Origin: Diadema setosum
Lineage: Eukaryota > Echinodermata > Echinoidea > Diadematoida > Diadematidae
Direction: 5' to 3'
NCBI GenBank assembly: GCA_033980235.1
Contig: CM067067.1
Location: forward strand, 25,110,603 to 25,174,602
Length of the DNA: 64,000 nucleotides
Shown: positions 1 through 18,749 of the stretch, piece after piece
Numbering within the stretch: the first letter of the stretch is position 1
Layout of the letters: each line of letters begins with the position of its first letter
Program-made: the position numbers and the translations under genes
The notes under the pieces: generated by a model
What the model was told of the DNA's origin: nothing
Seen by the model: the letters and a program-made list of their open reading frames with translations, nothing else
Database searches by the model: none

Positions 1-179
1 TGAAACCTTCTTGCATTTTGTGGCATGCAGTGCTTGCTCCTGTGATTAATTTAGGATCCTGGCTTACAAGATACTGCATTACACCCTTGTTAGTACATGT
101 ATATCGCTGACTCTGCAAATGGGCGATTCCATGCGTTCTGCTGTCGGGTTCTAGTCCACAACTTACTCAGCCAGGGCAG

Positions 180-233
180 TGTTTTTTTTTTTGTTTTTTG
201 TTTTTTGTTTTTTGTTTTTTTTTTTGGGGGGGG
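180..233. repeat. T-rich simple repeat (TTTTTTG)n ending in a G run
   Basis: Runs of T broken by single G residues, then eight G. Low-complexity sequence. The rest of 1-259 shows no exon and is presumably fer intron. Confidence 0.9.
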
Positions 234-259
234 ATTTAGAACAGTCAAAATTGTTATTT

Positions 260-1576
260 TTTATGCCTCCGCCACAAAGTGGTGCCAGCTAGAGGCGTTA
301 TGTTTTCGGGTTGTCCGTCCGTCCGTACGTCCGTCCGCTTTTGTTTACGCGATAACTTGAGTAGTATTGATTTGAATTTTACCAAACTTGGTCCAAGTAT
401 AAAGTGTGATGGGGCAATTACTTGATTAGATTTTGGGTGAAATCAGCCAAAGGCCAAAGGTCAAAGGTCAAGGTCAAATCATGAAATTGTATCTGTTTAC
501 GCGATAACTCAAGACTGGATCAAGCAAATTTCACCAAACTTTGTCCGAGGATGATGTATAGTGGGACAATTACTTGATTAATTTTTGAGTGAAGTTGGAC
601 AGAGGTCAAAGGTCAAAGATCAAGGTCAAATCCTGAAATTTATCTGTTTACGTGATAGCTCAAAACTGGATGAAGCAGCTTTCACCAAACTTGGTCCAAG
701 GATGATGTATGATGGGACAATTAGTTGAATAGATTTTAGTGACATTGGCAAGAGGTCAAAGGTCAAAAGGTCAAGGTCAAATGCTAAAAATGTTGCTATT
801 TTCCCCATATCCATGCAATGCCCAAAGGTATTTTCTTGAAACTTAGTGTAGACATGTACTACTGCATAAAGATTCTCCAGAGAGAGTTTCATGTCATAAG
901 GTCGAAGGTCAAAGGTTAGGTGAAAATATTACATTTTCACTTTTCTCGCAAATGGTTCAATATATCTTTATGGAACTTGGTGCATACGCATGTACTGACT
1001 GGCATGGATTATCTAGGGAATTTAGGGGTCATGGGTCAATAGTCAGGGGTCAAAGGTCGAGGTCAACTCTTCAAAATTTTACTATTTCCCTCATTTACTA
1101 GTATATGCAATGCTTGCATTTATTATTTTTAAAACTTTATATACATGTATTACCTAATGGAGATTCTCTCGGAAATTTCCTACCAGAGATCTAAGGTCAA
1201 AGGTTAAGGGTCAAGGCCAGGTTTAAATGCAAAAAAAAAAAAAAATCTGTTTTATATTGTTATTACACTCTTTCTTCATACCTTGAAAATTACTCAATGC
1301 ATAAACTTATTAAAGGGTCAGTCAGAAGTCAAGTAAAAATCCTCAATTCCCCAAATACATGTACCTGCACTCAATAGACAATTATAGCAATTTTTTTTTT
1401 TTACCTAGTTCAAGGAAAGTGAACATTCAAGATATTTCTGACAAACCTGTCATTTCAGTGCTTTGCCAGTTATGTGAAACTGTCATCACACATTGTGAAG
1501 ACATTGCACTATACACCTATTGGGCGAATCATGCATTATGGCGGAGGCATCAGTCGCCATAGCGACATTTCTAGTT
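260..1576 (-). repeat. Hairpin-ended AGGTCA-array repeat, copy A (reverse orientation)
   Basis: This is a reverse-oriented relative of the copies at 37761 and 53107. It starts with the hairpin ATGCCTCCGCCACAAAGTGG and a GTCC(G) minisatellite (about 316-340), passes through AAGGTCAAAGGTCAAGGTCA clusters (458-475, 603-630, 753-780), and ends GGCGGAGGCATCAGTCGCC near 1541-1560 and CTAGTT. It is more diverged than the other two copies. No coding capacity; class unknown. Confidence 0.8.
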
Positions 1577-1864
1577 TTTCTTTTTGCTACATATTCTTGC
1601 ATTTGAATAAGAGTCACATATGGGATTAGTGTTTGTCTGGAATTTCAGACAAAAGAAAATACAATAGAAAATGAATAAAAAGAAACATGAGAAAAAAATA
1701 GGAAAGCCTAACATTATTCAAAAGATATGATTTAATTCAGACAATTAAACAGTAAAAAGGGCACAGTTATATATGTGGTTTAATTAATGTTATTATAAGA
1801 AATTATTGTGGATTATTTTTGTTATTATGATTGAATAGCCTTATTTGACTGTTTTCGTATCCAG

Positions 1865-8334
<6,470 letters not shown>

Positions 8335-11300
8335 TCATCAACGAGAGAGAGAGAGGATCTATCTTATCTCTTTCTTTCTGTCATTCGGATATAAGTAGAT
8401 GCTGGGAGATAAACATGTCTGTGTGTGTGCGTCTGTATGCTGTATGGGTGTCTGTGTGTATATATATGTGTTTATAAATGTCACTAAAAGGCATATATAT
8501 GTACATCAATGACACCCGAATATATACCGTAAAGTCAACATCAATACTTTCGCATGAATTATTTTTCGTGCTGAGTGGCTCAAAAACATATTTGCGGGTT
8601 CTTGAATTTGCATTGCGCAAAATGCTCTATTCTGGTCCATTTTCATCTAATTCACAGAAAAGACAGAATTTGATTTTACGTTTCCCTGCATGAAGATCGA
8701 CGCGCTGCCCGATCCATTCGAATGTGCGGACTGCACAGAAACTACTGTACACACACACATTCACTCAGCTGAACACTACCAGGGCATATGCACACGCACA
8801 CACTCATACCGGGAGACATCACTGACAAAGCCCACAATTCAACCTGTTCAAAATGTGCAGAGAAAATTATGAAAATAATTTTGCAGGGCATAGAATTTGT
8901 GCTGTTCAGAATTAGTGTGAAATCTAATGTACCGTGAAAATTTCTGTGTTTACAGTACATATACATACATCTAAATGTACATGCACATACACATGTACCG
9001 GTACATGTGTGCATACAATCAAGCATACATTTGTTTTTAAAATCATAGTCAAGCTCATCACAAGATCATGTAGAAAGAACAGTCACCTGAAGTTCTCCCA
9101 CTGCAAATTAAAATTTTGCATGGAAAATGCCTCCTGTGTGATGAAGCTACTGTCAAGACGTTAGAAGATGCCATGTTCCAATCATCTGCAGAAAAAAGGG
9201 CAACTAAAAAGACACGGGGGGGGGGGGTCACACATTATTGGCTTCCTTTTATGGATTGCAACTCATCAAATTCACAACTCAGTGCACTACCAGCGATATA
9301 AGCTGCGACAAACCAAATTATTCTGTAAAAATGGAAGCATTACCTGACTGTTTTTTAAAATTGGCCATTTTCAGTTACTTTTACTTGTTTATAATTTCAC
9401 ACATGAAGTAACTTTGCACTTCCATAAATATTCAGAGTTATCTCCGGAATGATAAGAAAGGTTATTTCCCTAACTTGGCTTGCTTACTAAGTATAACACT
9501 GAGTGGTAAATCCTCAAAATATTCACCAACCTGTCATCAAGGACCAACTAGCTATTACATGGTCAGTCTTTCTGTGCAGGTTTAATTGTAGATATATGCT
9601 TGCTATCCTAATATTTTTTTTTTCTACTATGCAAGTGAGAGAGTTCAATCTCTCTGAGCGCATGTGTGACCATGGCAACATGGGAAAGTGCTTTGCTGAA
9701 TTCTGTGCATTTACAAAAGGACATCCTTCCCTTAAACTGAAAGTTGGTTTGCAGTACTGACTCCTTGATCATCTCTTTAAGGTAGCTCTAGGCTCACAGT
9801 GCATAGGAAGATTACTTGGTCACTAGTGATTCAAAACATTTCGGATCATAAAGCCAAAAGATAGTTCTCATAACACATCTCAAAACACTGCAAAACAACT
9901 CATTCTCCTGGCAAAACGCATCAGCCAGGTAAGTTTCATGGTAAATCCTTCGGACATATAGGAAACAAAGTCCAAATAATGGAAGATGAATTTTGAGCCC
10001 TATCTGAGAACTAAATTTTGGCTTTTAGCTGCATCTTCATATGTTTTGACTGTTCTGTGACAGGAAATGGTGTGCCTCTGCCTTCTGTGTGCTTTCGAAA
10101 GTACAGGTTGGATGAACCCTACATTTAAGTCCATTCCTATTTTGTCATCTTCTTTTTTTTTTTAAGGGGGAGCGACAGAAGGCAGAAACAGGACAAAAGC
10201 AGAAAACATGAAATGTTGTATGCGTGCATTTGTGTGTGAGTGTGTTGGAGCAGTTTACGTTACACAGTGCCTGTGGATGATAAACTCCGTGTAAACTGCG
10301 TAATGTGCCCCAACATGAGCTGATATTGAAAGGACTGAGGCATTTTGGCCTGACGATCATAGTGATTTGATATGCGTACTTTGTTGCAACAGTAAGGCAC
10401 GTGCTAACTTTTGACTGCGGTAGAGGTTTATGACGTATGCGCACTTTTTCTTTCTTTTTTTTAATCAGTGTGCTCAGCGGGTGGATGTGGGGAGAAGTAG
10501 AATGCATGATAACAAATTGCCTCCCATATAGAGAAGTTTTTATTGTAAAAATCTCTTTATTTGCTGAGCACCATGCTTTTGCAAGTGACGTCGTATAAAA
10601 ATAGAATATATGTATGAAATTGTGATATATATATATATGTACTAAAATACTATTTATAAAAAAATGTGATGTATAATGTATCTTTGTGGGATGATTTGGT
10701 GATTTCATCAAAAGCACTCAGATGGCTGTCTTTTCACTTGCAAAAGAAAAAAAGACATGTTTAGAAGGTTCTTATAATTAGGTATAAGATGACAGTTCAT
10801 TGTATGCAGCACTTGTGACAATGTGCTTGTACGCAGAGAGAACATTTTACTCCAAGCAACTGTAGCTTTTTGTCTTTTATAATCTTTGTAGGAAGACAGG
10901 AGTGTATGAATCTTATCTCAAAGCGTCTCCTTGATGATTGTAGGAAAAGAAAGGCAGTCCGATCAGTGCATTCTCACAGCATAATATTGAAATACGACGT
11001 GCGTTGATACGTGCAGGATTATACTCACTTGTCATGAAAACATATGAACATAATTCCTACTTTTGAATGGTGTAGATTAGAGGCACAAAATAGTGGCATT
11101 ATTTCACTCTATGATAATCGAATAGGTAACTATTAATCTGCTGGAAGACTGTATATTTTTCATATTTGTATTCAATATTGGCTTATGAATGTTAAACGTC
11201 AAGAGAAAATACTTAGAAACAGGAGAGGCAATCTGGTATATATATCTGGAGACATGGAACACTTTAATTGACTAGTATATCTTCCTGTCATTTCACTTAC

Positions 11301-14300
11301 TGATATTACATGTACAGTATGTAGTTAAATAACTGTTGTTGCAGTAAATCAGTGACAATTACTGATGAATTGAGGTTGGACAAATTACTATCCTCCCATA
11401 TCTGTCCACCAATTTCTCAAAAAATGAATAGAAATCAAAAACCATGTAACATGGTTGCCTATGGCAACAAGCAATCTTCTGGGTACACCTACAAGTTTTG
11501 AATATTCAGCAGGTCTGATCATTGATGTGTTTTCAGGTTCTTTTTTTTTTTTTTTACTGGGTGTATTTATGTGTCTGTGTGTGTGTATATGATGACACAG
11601 AATGCTCTTCATGTTCATATTCCTATCACGAGTGGGCTACATGCATGAACGCAAGTTAACCATGTGTACGGTTAGTAAATATTATTAACTACTTCAGAAT
11701 ATGGTGCGAGTGGGGATGTACCACTCATGGTACAAGTTGGTAAAGTTTGTTTGTTTGTTTGTTTTTTAAGATTTTGGAAATATAATGAAATCACAGAAAT
11801 GAGCCTCCTTGTGTGCCAGTTCCTATATACATTTACATATTTTCTTTTTCGACTAAGTGTCCCCCATTAAAAGAAAAAGCATGTTTTCATCTGCATTAGG
11901 AACCTTCAACTGCAGGCAGGATGTACTGCATTAGCATGAATTCAAGCAACTATAGAGATGGCTACATCTTATTAGCATATATTCATATGGATTTTGGAAA
12001 GCGACATGAAACTAGAACTTTTGTGGCCCTGGATATAGAGCAGATATTGGAATCAAACGTTTGAAGTGAATGTTTTTATTTGTACATTTGAATTGGTGAT
12101 TTGGGGCAATCAAATATGCGTAGCATCTGAAACCTATGCCAGTATTCAGCAACATCATGATATCAAGGGACCCAAATTTGTTGTTAAGTTTGTTTGTTTG
12201 TTTGTTTTTACACAAGTATGTGTCTCATGATAGTATCTTATAGCGAACTTTGTAAGTTTTCAACTCATTGTGTGCCTTTGTAAATGCTGTTAAGTTAAAA
12301 GTGGTTCATTTCTTATTCTTTAAGCACCTTTTTTTTTTCTTTCTTTTTTTGTCAAGCTCTGGTCCGTGTCAAATGGATCACATCTGTTTTGCGTTTTGTG
12401 CTGGAATTCCAAATCGATAGTCTCTACTCAAAAAGGCTATAAAAATGAATGTGGATTCCTGAAGAAAAAAAAATGTTGTCAGTCTTTGGTTGCCCAGTCT
12501 ATTTTTAGACACTGGTGACTGCACTCTTCGTCGCAGCTCTGCCTATTTTTCTTTAATAGAAACATTAGACTCACAGAATGTTTGCTGCATATTAATATAT
12601 TGTTTCTTGTTTTTGGAATACCATTATTCGCCGGCAATAAGGCCGCAACGCCGGAAAAGCTGCACCCCAACTTTGATGAAAAACAAACAAACAAAAAAAT
12701 CAGAGGAATTTGATTTTGTTCTGATCAAAACTCCATTAATTTTCTACAATACTTTTTTGTAAGAAACTCTGTTATTTCTACGTGTTTCCACATGTTTCCC
12801 TAACAAGAACAGTAACAATAGGCGCATTGCATAAAGTCCCGTATGTGATTATGTGTGTCGGTTAGACAGGGGATTCTCTAGTTGGAAAAACAAAACAGTA
12901 ATTTGCTTGTGATGGCGTATAGGCCTCACCCCAACTTTACTGCTTTGTTTTTGTTATAAAAGTGCAGCCCTATTGCCAGCGAATATGGTATGCTAATTAT
13001 ATGCACTCTAGACAGGACATTAATTTAGTCAGCTTCAGTTCTTCCATATATGCAAAGCTCAAGGTAAATTCTGTTTCATGCAGTCGCTATTCTTCTTACT
13101 GTAGGAGACTGCTCTACTATGCAAATCGTTCCGGCTCTTGTATTGATGTACATTTAGTGAACTTGATGAAGCAAAACAAGAAAAACTCTTTTTGACACTG
13201 ATCAAGAAACAAGAGCCACTGTTCAACACAGATTGAAGAGAGAAAAAAAAAAAGACAAATGGTACATATTTGTGACAGTGTGAGGTAAAATGTCTCAAAT
13301 TTATTCACATTATTGTGTCCAGAAAGAAGAAATCAAAATGTCTTAGTCATGTGATTGATCATGTGATACTGATTTTGAAATGGTTTTAGCATAATGATCA
13401 TTTCTACGTTAAATTTTCTCAGTTTGAAAAAAAAACAAAAAACAAAAAACAAAAAACACCAGAATTTATGCTTGTAGCCCATTCTTTGGTCAGAAATTAT
13501 CTTCCCCACACTCTTGGAACGTTGTGACATGAATGAACGGTGTAGGGAATATGTAAATGGGAGCATCGGGAATGTTTTCCGTTTCCACATTGTCTGGGTG
13601 CATGGAATGATTGACCTTTGGACATTGCCCTCTGTCACCCCTCCGAGTATGTGGAAAGTCAGACAGACCTGGTGTTCTATCTTCATTCTGACGTTGAAAC
13701 GGCGATGGAGCCACAAAAATCTGTCAGGGTTAAGACAAATTTCTGTGTGCAGATCCACGAGAGAATAGCTTCGGAGTCGGCAGAGCTGGCGAATAAATTG
13801 TGAGAGTTGATTTGGAGATTGTCAAACCACTGAATTATGTGTATATATTTGTTGCAGGGGAGTGTGTAATTTTTATCCAAGCATCTGAACAGTAACGATG
13901 ATCAGTTCTCGAGTTGTCTCCATGGCAAATCGTTTTGCCAAGTGGAATATTACGTGTAAATATTCAGAGGTCTTCCGGCAGTCAGTGATAAAATTTGATG
14001 GTGCGTATATAGTCGGCGTGTAATCCAAGCAGTCGTTGATTTGATATCAATATCTGTAAATCATGTATTTCAGTGCGATGGTGAGGGAAACACACTTTGA
14101 TTGAACTTGTGCAGTCAAGTGAGGCATGAGGTGGCTAAACCAAGTGTGTACTTCCAAACTTGTGCAAATTCTTCCAGAGCATCTTATGTGACACATGCGG
14201 CCTTCTAACTTGTTTTTATTTCTCCCAAATGTGGAGTTTTGTGTCAAATTTCATTAATTGTCAATATGGATAGCAAGGCAGTGTGTCAAGTAAGCATTCT

Positions 14301-16667
14301 TTATCTCATTGGCAGTTACTGTCTTTTTGCATTGTTTCCTACCATTGGTGCAAAATAATTAGCAATATTTCAATTAGTTCCAGTATAATGATGATAATGA
14401 TTATGATAATGATAAGAATGTATTTAATGTTCAACTGCGCTTTAAAATGAAATTATTGATGGAACAAGTGAATTTATTTTTTGTTGTTGAAGATGTGTTG
14501 TGATGTGTATGTGATGTTGATGCCAATCTTAAGGGAAAGATCACAATTCAATGCTTTCATCAGAAGTTCTCATTGAGAAATGACATTTAAGGGGAGCTAA
14601 TCAACTCCCTTCTATTTGTGCTGAATAAAACTCGTAAATATGCTGGGCAAAACTCTTTTGACTGTCTCTGTAAAATAGTGACATTAGCAAATGGCAACAT
14701 GCTCGTGAAGAAAGTTCTTTAGCAAGCAAAAGAAATGCTGCCCAAATACGTCACCACAAAGATCACAGACTGATTTGTGATTTTTCTGCAACATCTTGCA
14801 ATGATACTGCTCACCATAGAACGACCAAGACTTCACAAAACGTGCGGCTAATTGGTTTTCTGTTTTAATGTCATAGGCTTAGCAGTGTGCAGCTGACTGT
14901 CAAGCCAGTTGTGCATAAATGTGCAAAAGCTGGTGATATTTCCATTGCTCTGCAATTTTATTCCATTTGTTTTTGTGTGAACGGATGGCGTGAAACATTT
15001 GCAATATTTATCATTGTAGCGTCTTGCGCTGAAAATAGGCTTTATTTATGCCACACTCTTCCTGAGGGGGGTCTGTAGTCAAACAAATGATTTGCGTTTT
15101 GTTTTATGAAGTGTGGTCTCTTGTATATCAAATAGCAATTGAATATGTTTGCTGCTTCTGAAGCAAAAAGTAATATTGATAATAATGTGGAAATTCTAAG
15201 CCCACAAGCCCAATTCACGAATTTAGTTAAAGTCTAGCCCATGGATTATGCAAATTTTATCTGCGTAAATATGCGTGACAGATCATGTACGGCGACTGAC
15301 CTCCAATAATGTATGTGTGCCTATATGCATGTGAAAGATCCACCTGTATCACACTTTCATGAGTTGATGGACTAAATTCGGTCAGACTATGGATGTGCTT
15401 TCAGTCACCTTTGTGAACTCAGTCCATTATAGGTTTCATCTGATTTGCCCAATTTAATGCCAATGGCCATGTCATTTTACAATTGAGTGAGCACAGAAAA
15501 GTATGACTTTGTGGAATATGTGAAATATAGCCTAATTATAATGTAGACCCTCGATACCTCATGTAGATCTTGTCTGTGTCACATGACGTGCCACATAAAT
15601 CTCTACTCCTGCAGCTTTGAAAGTGAGCCCTCTCTTGTTTTGCCTTTTTTTTTTTTAGCAGACATTGTGAAATGTCTTTGCAGTACATGAGCAAAGACAC
15701 TCGATACTTGACCATGCATACCAGATTTGTGTAAAAGAGTGTGTTTTATATTTCCTTCTTCCTGCAAATTTGTGTTGTATTGGAATACAAGCTTTCACAC
15801 TTGAATAGAAGAGATTATATTCCACATACTAAGAATCTTGCTATAGGATTGGTCAAGAGCTGATCACGTGATAAAGCGTAGTTTTGCCCATCACATCACC
15901 TGAGAAGAAAAGTTCGTTGCACGTTATGTTGATAGTCCCTTTTGTTTTGCTGATCTCTTCAGTCCATACAGTCCTTAACGCGAGATGAGTATGCGCGAAA
16001 TAAAAGTGCGTTGCACTGTGGACTATCATTTAACTAGGTCACTTGATAGTCCACAGCTGTTGTCAGCATTACAGTGGTATTTAGAAAGGTCACAACCCCC
16101 TTCATGCCCCTCCCCCCATGCCCCCCCCCCACACACACACGCATACCTTCAATACAAAGAATAAAACACAATTTAAGTGTGATACATACCTACCCAATAA
16201 ATGCACAAACACACGCCCTCTACCGTAATATGAGAAAACATGTACAATGCCAAGCAAATATACTCTTCCACTATTTAAGTAGCTTTATTACGCCTTCTGC
16301 ACAGTGCCTGCCTTTAATACGTGCTGCAACTGAACGACGACATAATATATGTATCATTTTTATATGTGTACGATTTGTCTACCGCTTAGTACAATCTTGC
16401 AATTTTATTTCAATTTTTTTTTTTCGTAGATCAACTCTCTGTGTGTATATAATATATATAAATCGACGAGATGTGAAAAGTCTATGAGCCTGTGATGTAT
16501 TAGGCACCCTACGGTTGGTTCACAAGGAAATGTGAATGTGAATTTTTATTTCTTCATATGCATTAAAAGGATGAACGAGAGATTTCTTGAGTCATGACCG
16601 ACATGCGAGTTTATGTATAAGACGAGGTAACTCTACCAAGTCTCAGCTGCCGTTTTGTTATTGATGC
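8335..16667 (+). other. Downstream flank of fer: probable long 3' UTR, no gene recognised
   Basis: These 8.3 kb have almost no delimited transposons, unlike the rest of the window. AATAAA occurs on the plus strand at 13793-13798 and 14634-14639, and scattered TGTAAAT-like sites are present. This suggests a long 3' UTR, but no cleavage site is proven. A 190-codon minus-strand frame at 10145-10717 and a 141-codon one at 13333-13758 have no recognisable domain and biased Lys/Ser/His content, so I leave them out as genes. Between 8440 and 9030 there are TG/CA-rich and TACATGTACA-type stretches. Confidence 0.4.
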
Positions 16668-16669
16668 TA

Positions 16670-17057
16670 CTGTATGCGCCAAATATTTAGCGAGTCTTAA
16701 TTTTTCCTGCAAGTCTTGACTTCCCGACAATTTCGAGAGTAGTGAATTAAATTTGTGATCATGCAGTACAGCAATGAGCGGAGAAATCGGTCATTATTCA
16801 CTCATTTTCAGGATGAAGTGCATGCACAACTATTCACCCTGTAGGCATGCCAAGACTTTTAATTTGGTTAACTAAAAGTCCCTGTATTATCATGCCCCTC
16901 ATTCACGTTTACTGAGTAACCAGAACGTAAATGTGTGCACGTTGCCTTCATTTCGGTATTACGGTTGATATTTTTGCCTATTGTTAAATTCCCGAATAGC
17001 ACCCATGTGGCATAATTCATGAATTTAGAAACCCTGCTGAATATTTGGTGCATACAG
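16670..17057. mobile_element. CTGTATACGC-type MITE, copy 3, longer and diverged
   Basis: 388 bp, TA at 16668-16669 and 17058-17059. Ends are CTGTATGCGCCAAATATTT and AATATTTGGTGCATACAG. Like copy 2 it contains GACTTCCCGACAATTTCG. Confidence 0.65.
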
Positions 17058-17276
17058 TATCCAGGCTGTCACGCCTAGCAAAGAGTGATTTGATAAAAAT
17101 TCATGTGTTGTTTTTTTTTAAGATTATGAGTGATGGTGGTCAGATGGTGAGTCCACACTCATATGGTCCTGGGTTGGATGATGTGTTCCCTGTCATTGCA
17201 GACAACAGAGAAAGTGGAATTATGTAAGCAGACTGTTTTGTGTATGTGTGTGTGCACTGGTGTGTTTGTGTGTCCT

Positions 17277-17435
17277 GGGGCCCGTTGCATAAAAGTTACT
17301 ATTATGGTAACTTTGCCATCCAGTCGTAACTACCATGGCAACAATACTCAACAGCCAATCAAAATCAAGAATTCCATGGAAGTTACCATTAGATGGCAAA
17401 GTTACCATAATAGTAACTTTTATGCAACGGGCCCC
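17277..17435. mobile_element. GGGCCC-ended palindromic MITE
   Basis: 159 bp, ends GGGGCCCGTTGCATAAAAG and CTTTTATGCAACGGGCCCC. The TIRs continue for about 45 bp (TTACTATTATGGTAACTTTG). No convincing target duplication apart from a possible CTG. Confidence 0.75.
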
Positions 17436-17504
17436 TGACCTGGGCTGCCTCATGAATTACAGGGGAAAATAAAGCACAATAGATAGCTTATTTCTTTCAA
17501 GCTA

Positions 17505-17701
17505 CAATCAAACCTGTCTTAGCGGCCCCCTGTCTAATCAACAGCGGCCTTGTATGAAACTCACATGTGCATACGTATACACATACATGTACATGTAGGC
17601 AATGCACACAAAGCTGGATAACCTGTCTATAGCGGCTACCTGTCTATAATGGCCACTCTTTTCCGTCTGTCTTGGGTGGCCGCTATAGACAGGTTTGACT
17701 G
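17505..17701. mobile_element. Short pogo/Tigger-like MITE with GCGGCC motifs
   Basis: 197 bp, TA at 17503-17504 and 17702-17703. Ends are CAATCAAACCTGTCTTAGCGG and CCGCTATAGACAGGTTTGACTG. CCTGTCTATA repeats occur inside the right half. Confidence 0.72.
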
Positions 17702-17799
17702 TATAAAGGATACACAGACCACTAGAAACCATAAGTGTGCCTGACAGATTGATGGAAGGTGTGTGCACAGGGGATGTGTGTGTGTTTATAATTATAATA

Positions 17800-18640
17800 A
17801 TAATAATACGGACACTTGTAATGCGCCGGTATCTATCATGAATAGATGCTCATGGCGCAAGAAAGAGAGGCAGAAAGAAAATACCAGTGAAAAAGAGGCA
17901 TGAGAAAAGGAATACAGGAAATGTTTACAAAAAAGCTTGTCTAAATAACCAGGTTTTAAGTGAGCTCTTAAACTCTTAGGCCCGAATTCACGAAGGTGGT
18001 ACAAACGAAACCATGGTTTAAACCATGGACAAAAACCATGGAGCGCCAAGTGTCGCACGGAATATTTCGTTACGAAATTGGTCATTTCGTCGACAAAATG
18101 ACCGTTTCGTTAACGAAATTATAATTTCGTGGACGAAATGTTCATTTAGTTACAAAATGTTGTCATTTCGTCACAAAATAATCATTTCATCGACGAAATG
18201 ACTGATTTCGTAACGAAGTATTCCATGCGACACTTGGCGCTCCATGGTTTTTGTCCATGGTTTAAACCATGGTTTCATTTGTACCACCTTCGTGAATTCG
18301 GGCCTTAGAGAGGACAGATTACAAATGTTTTGTGGGAGTCTATTCCATATAGGAATGGGCCAGCATACAGAAATGATCGATCACCCCAAGAATTATGAGT
18401 TTGTGGTACAGCAAGTAGAGATGAGTTGTGTGTGTGAGATACGACCTATCTTTCAATTATGGGTAAGATCAGTAGGTATACCCCACATAAGTGGAATATA
18501 TGGAAAAAGTAAAATTCTTTTTAAACATTCTGTAATTTGATGTTTAAGTATGCTATCTTGCAGGATTCCTAGTGAAAGCTTTAGAAGGGATCACTTCCCA
18601 TACAGCAGATATGAATGCTTGACAAGATCAAACACCTAAT
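17800..18640. repeat. Interspersed repeat (class unknown) carrying the 324-bp MITE
   Basis: 17800-17979 and 18304-18640 look like one older dispersed sequence: an ATAATAATAATA start, ACACTTGTAATGCGCCGGTA, CTCATGGCGCAAGA, then after the MITE GAGAGGACAGATTAC and GTCTATTCCATATAGGAATG. The (ATA)n plus 'CGCCGG...GCTCATGGCGCAAG' layout is typical of dispersed repeats, but I cannot classify it. Confidence 0.4.
17980..18303. mobile_element. 324-bp palindromic MITE with CTTAG duplication and internal ATTTCGT repeats
   Basis: CTTAG at 17975-17979 and 18304-18308. The ends are GCCCGAATTCACGAAGG and its complement, and the inverted arms run for about 75 bp, including CCATGGTTTAAACCATGG. The centre is an array of short ATTTCGT(N)ACGAAAT palindromes. 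It splits an older repeat that reads CTCTTAGAGAGG when the insert is removed. Confidence 0.82.
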
Positions 18641-18682
18641 GACTTACTGAAATATGGACTAGCCCTGAAGGGGATACATTTA

Positions 18683-18749
18683 TTGCCTGAACTAGAATTG
18701 TATTGCCCGAGTCAAAGAGGAAGGCAATACAATTCTAGTGAGGGCAATT
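18683..18749. repeat. Perfect-arm hairpin ACTAGAATTGTATTGCC
   Basis: The arms ACTAGAATTGTATTGCC and GGCAATACAATTCTAGT are separated by about 15 nt. A second pair, TGCCTGA / GAGGGCA, extends it. It probably belongs to a small transposon whose ends I did not find. Confidence 0.55.

Noticed and set aside
10145..10717. 190-codon minus-strand ORF
   Set aside because: No domain recognised, low-complexity Ile/Tyr/His and Lys stretches, and it lies in the likely fer 3' UTR. It is long but plausible by chance across six frames of 64 kb.
13333..13758. 141-codon minus-strand ORF with overlapping plus-strand frames
   Set aside because: Both strands are open in several frames and no motif is visible. 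Probably chance openness in a slightly GC-richer patch.
16074..16487. 137-codon plus-strand ORF
   Set aside because: Begins in a C-rich/CA-rich low-complexity stretch; composition is unlike a conserved protein and no splice context supports it.
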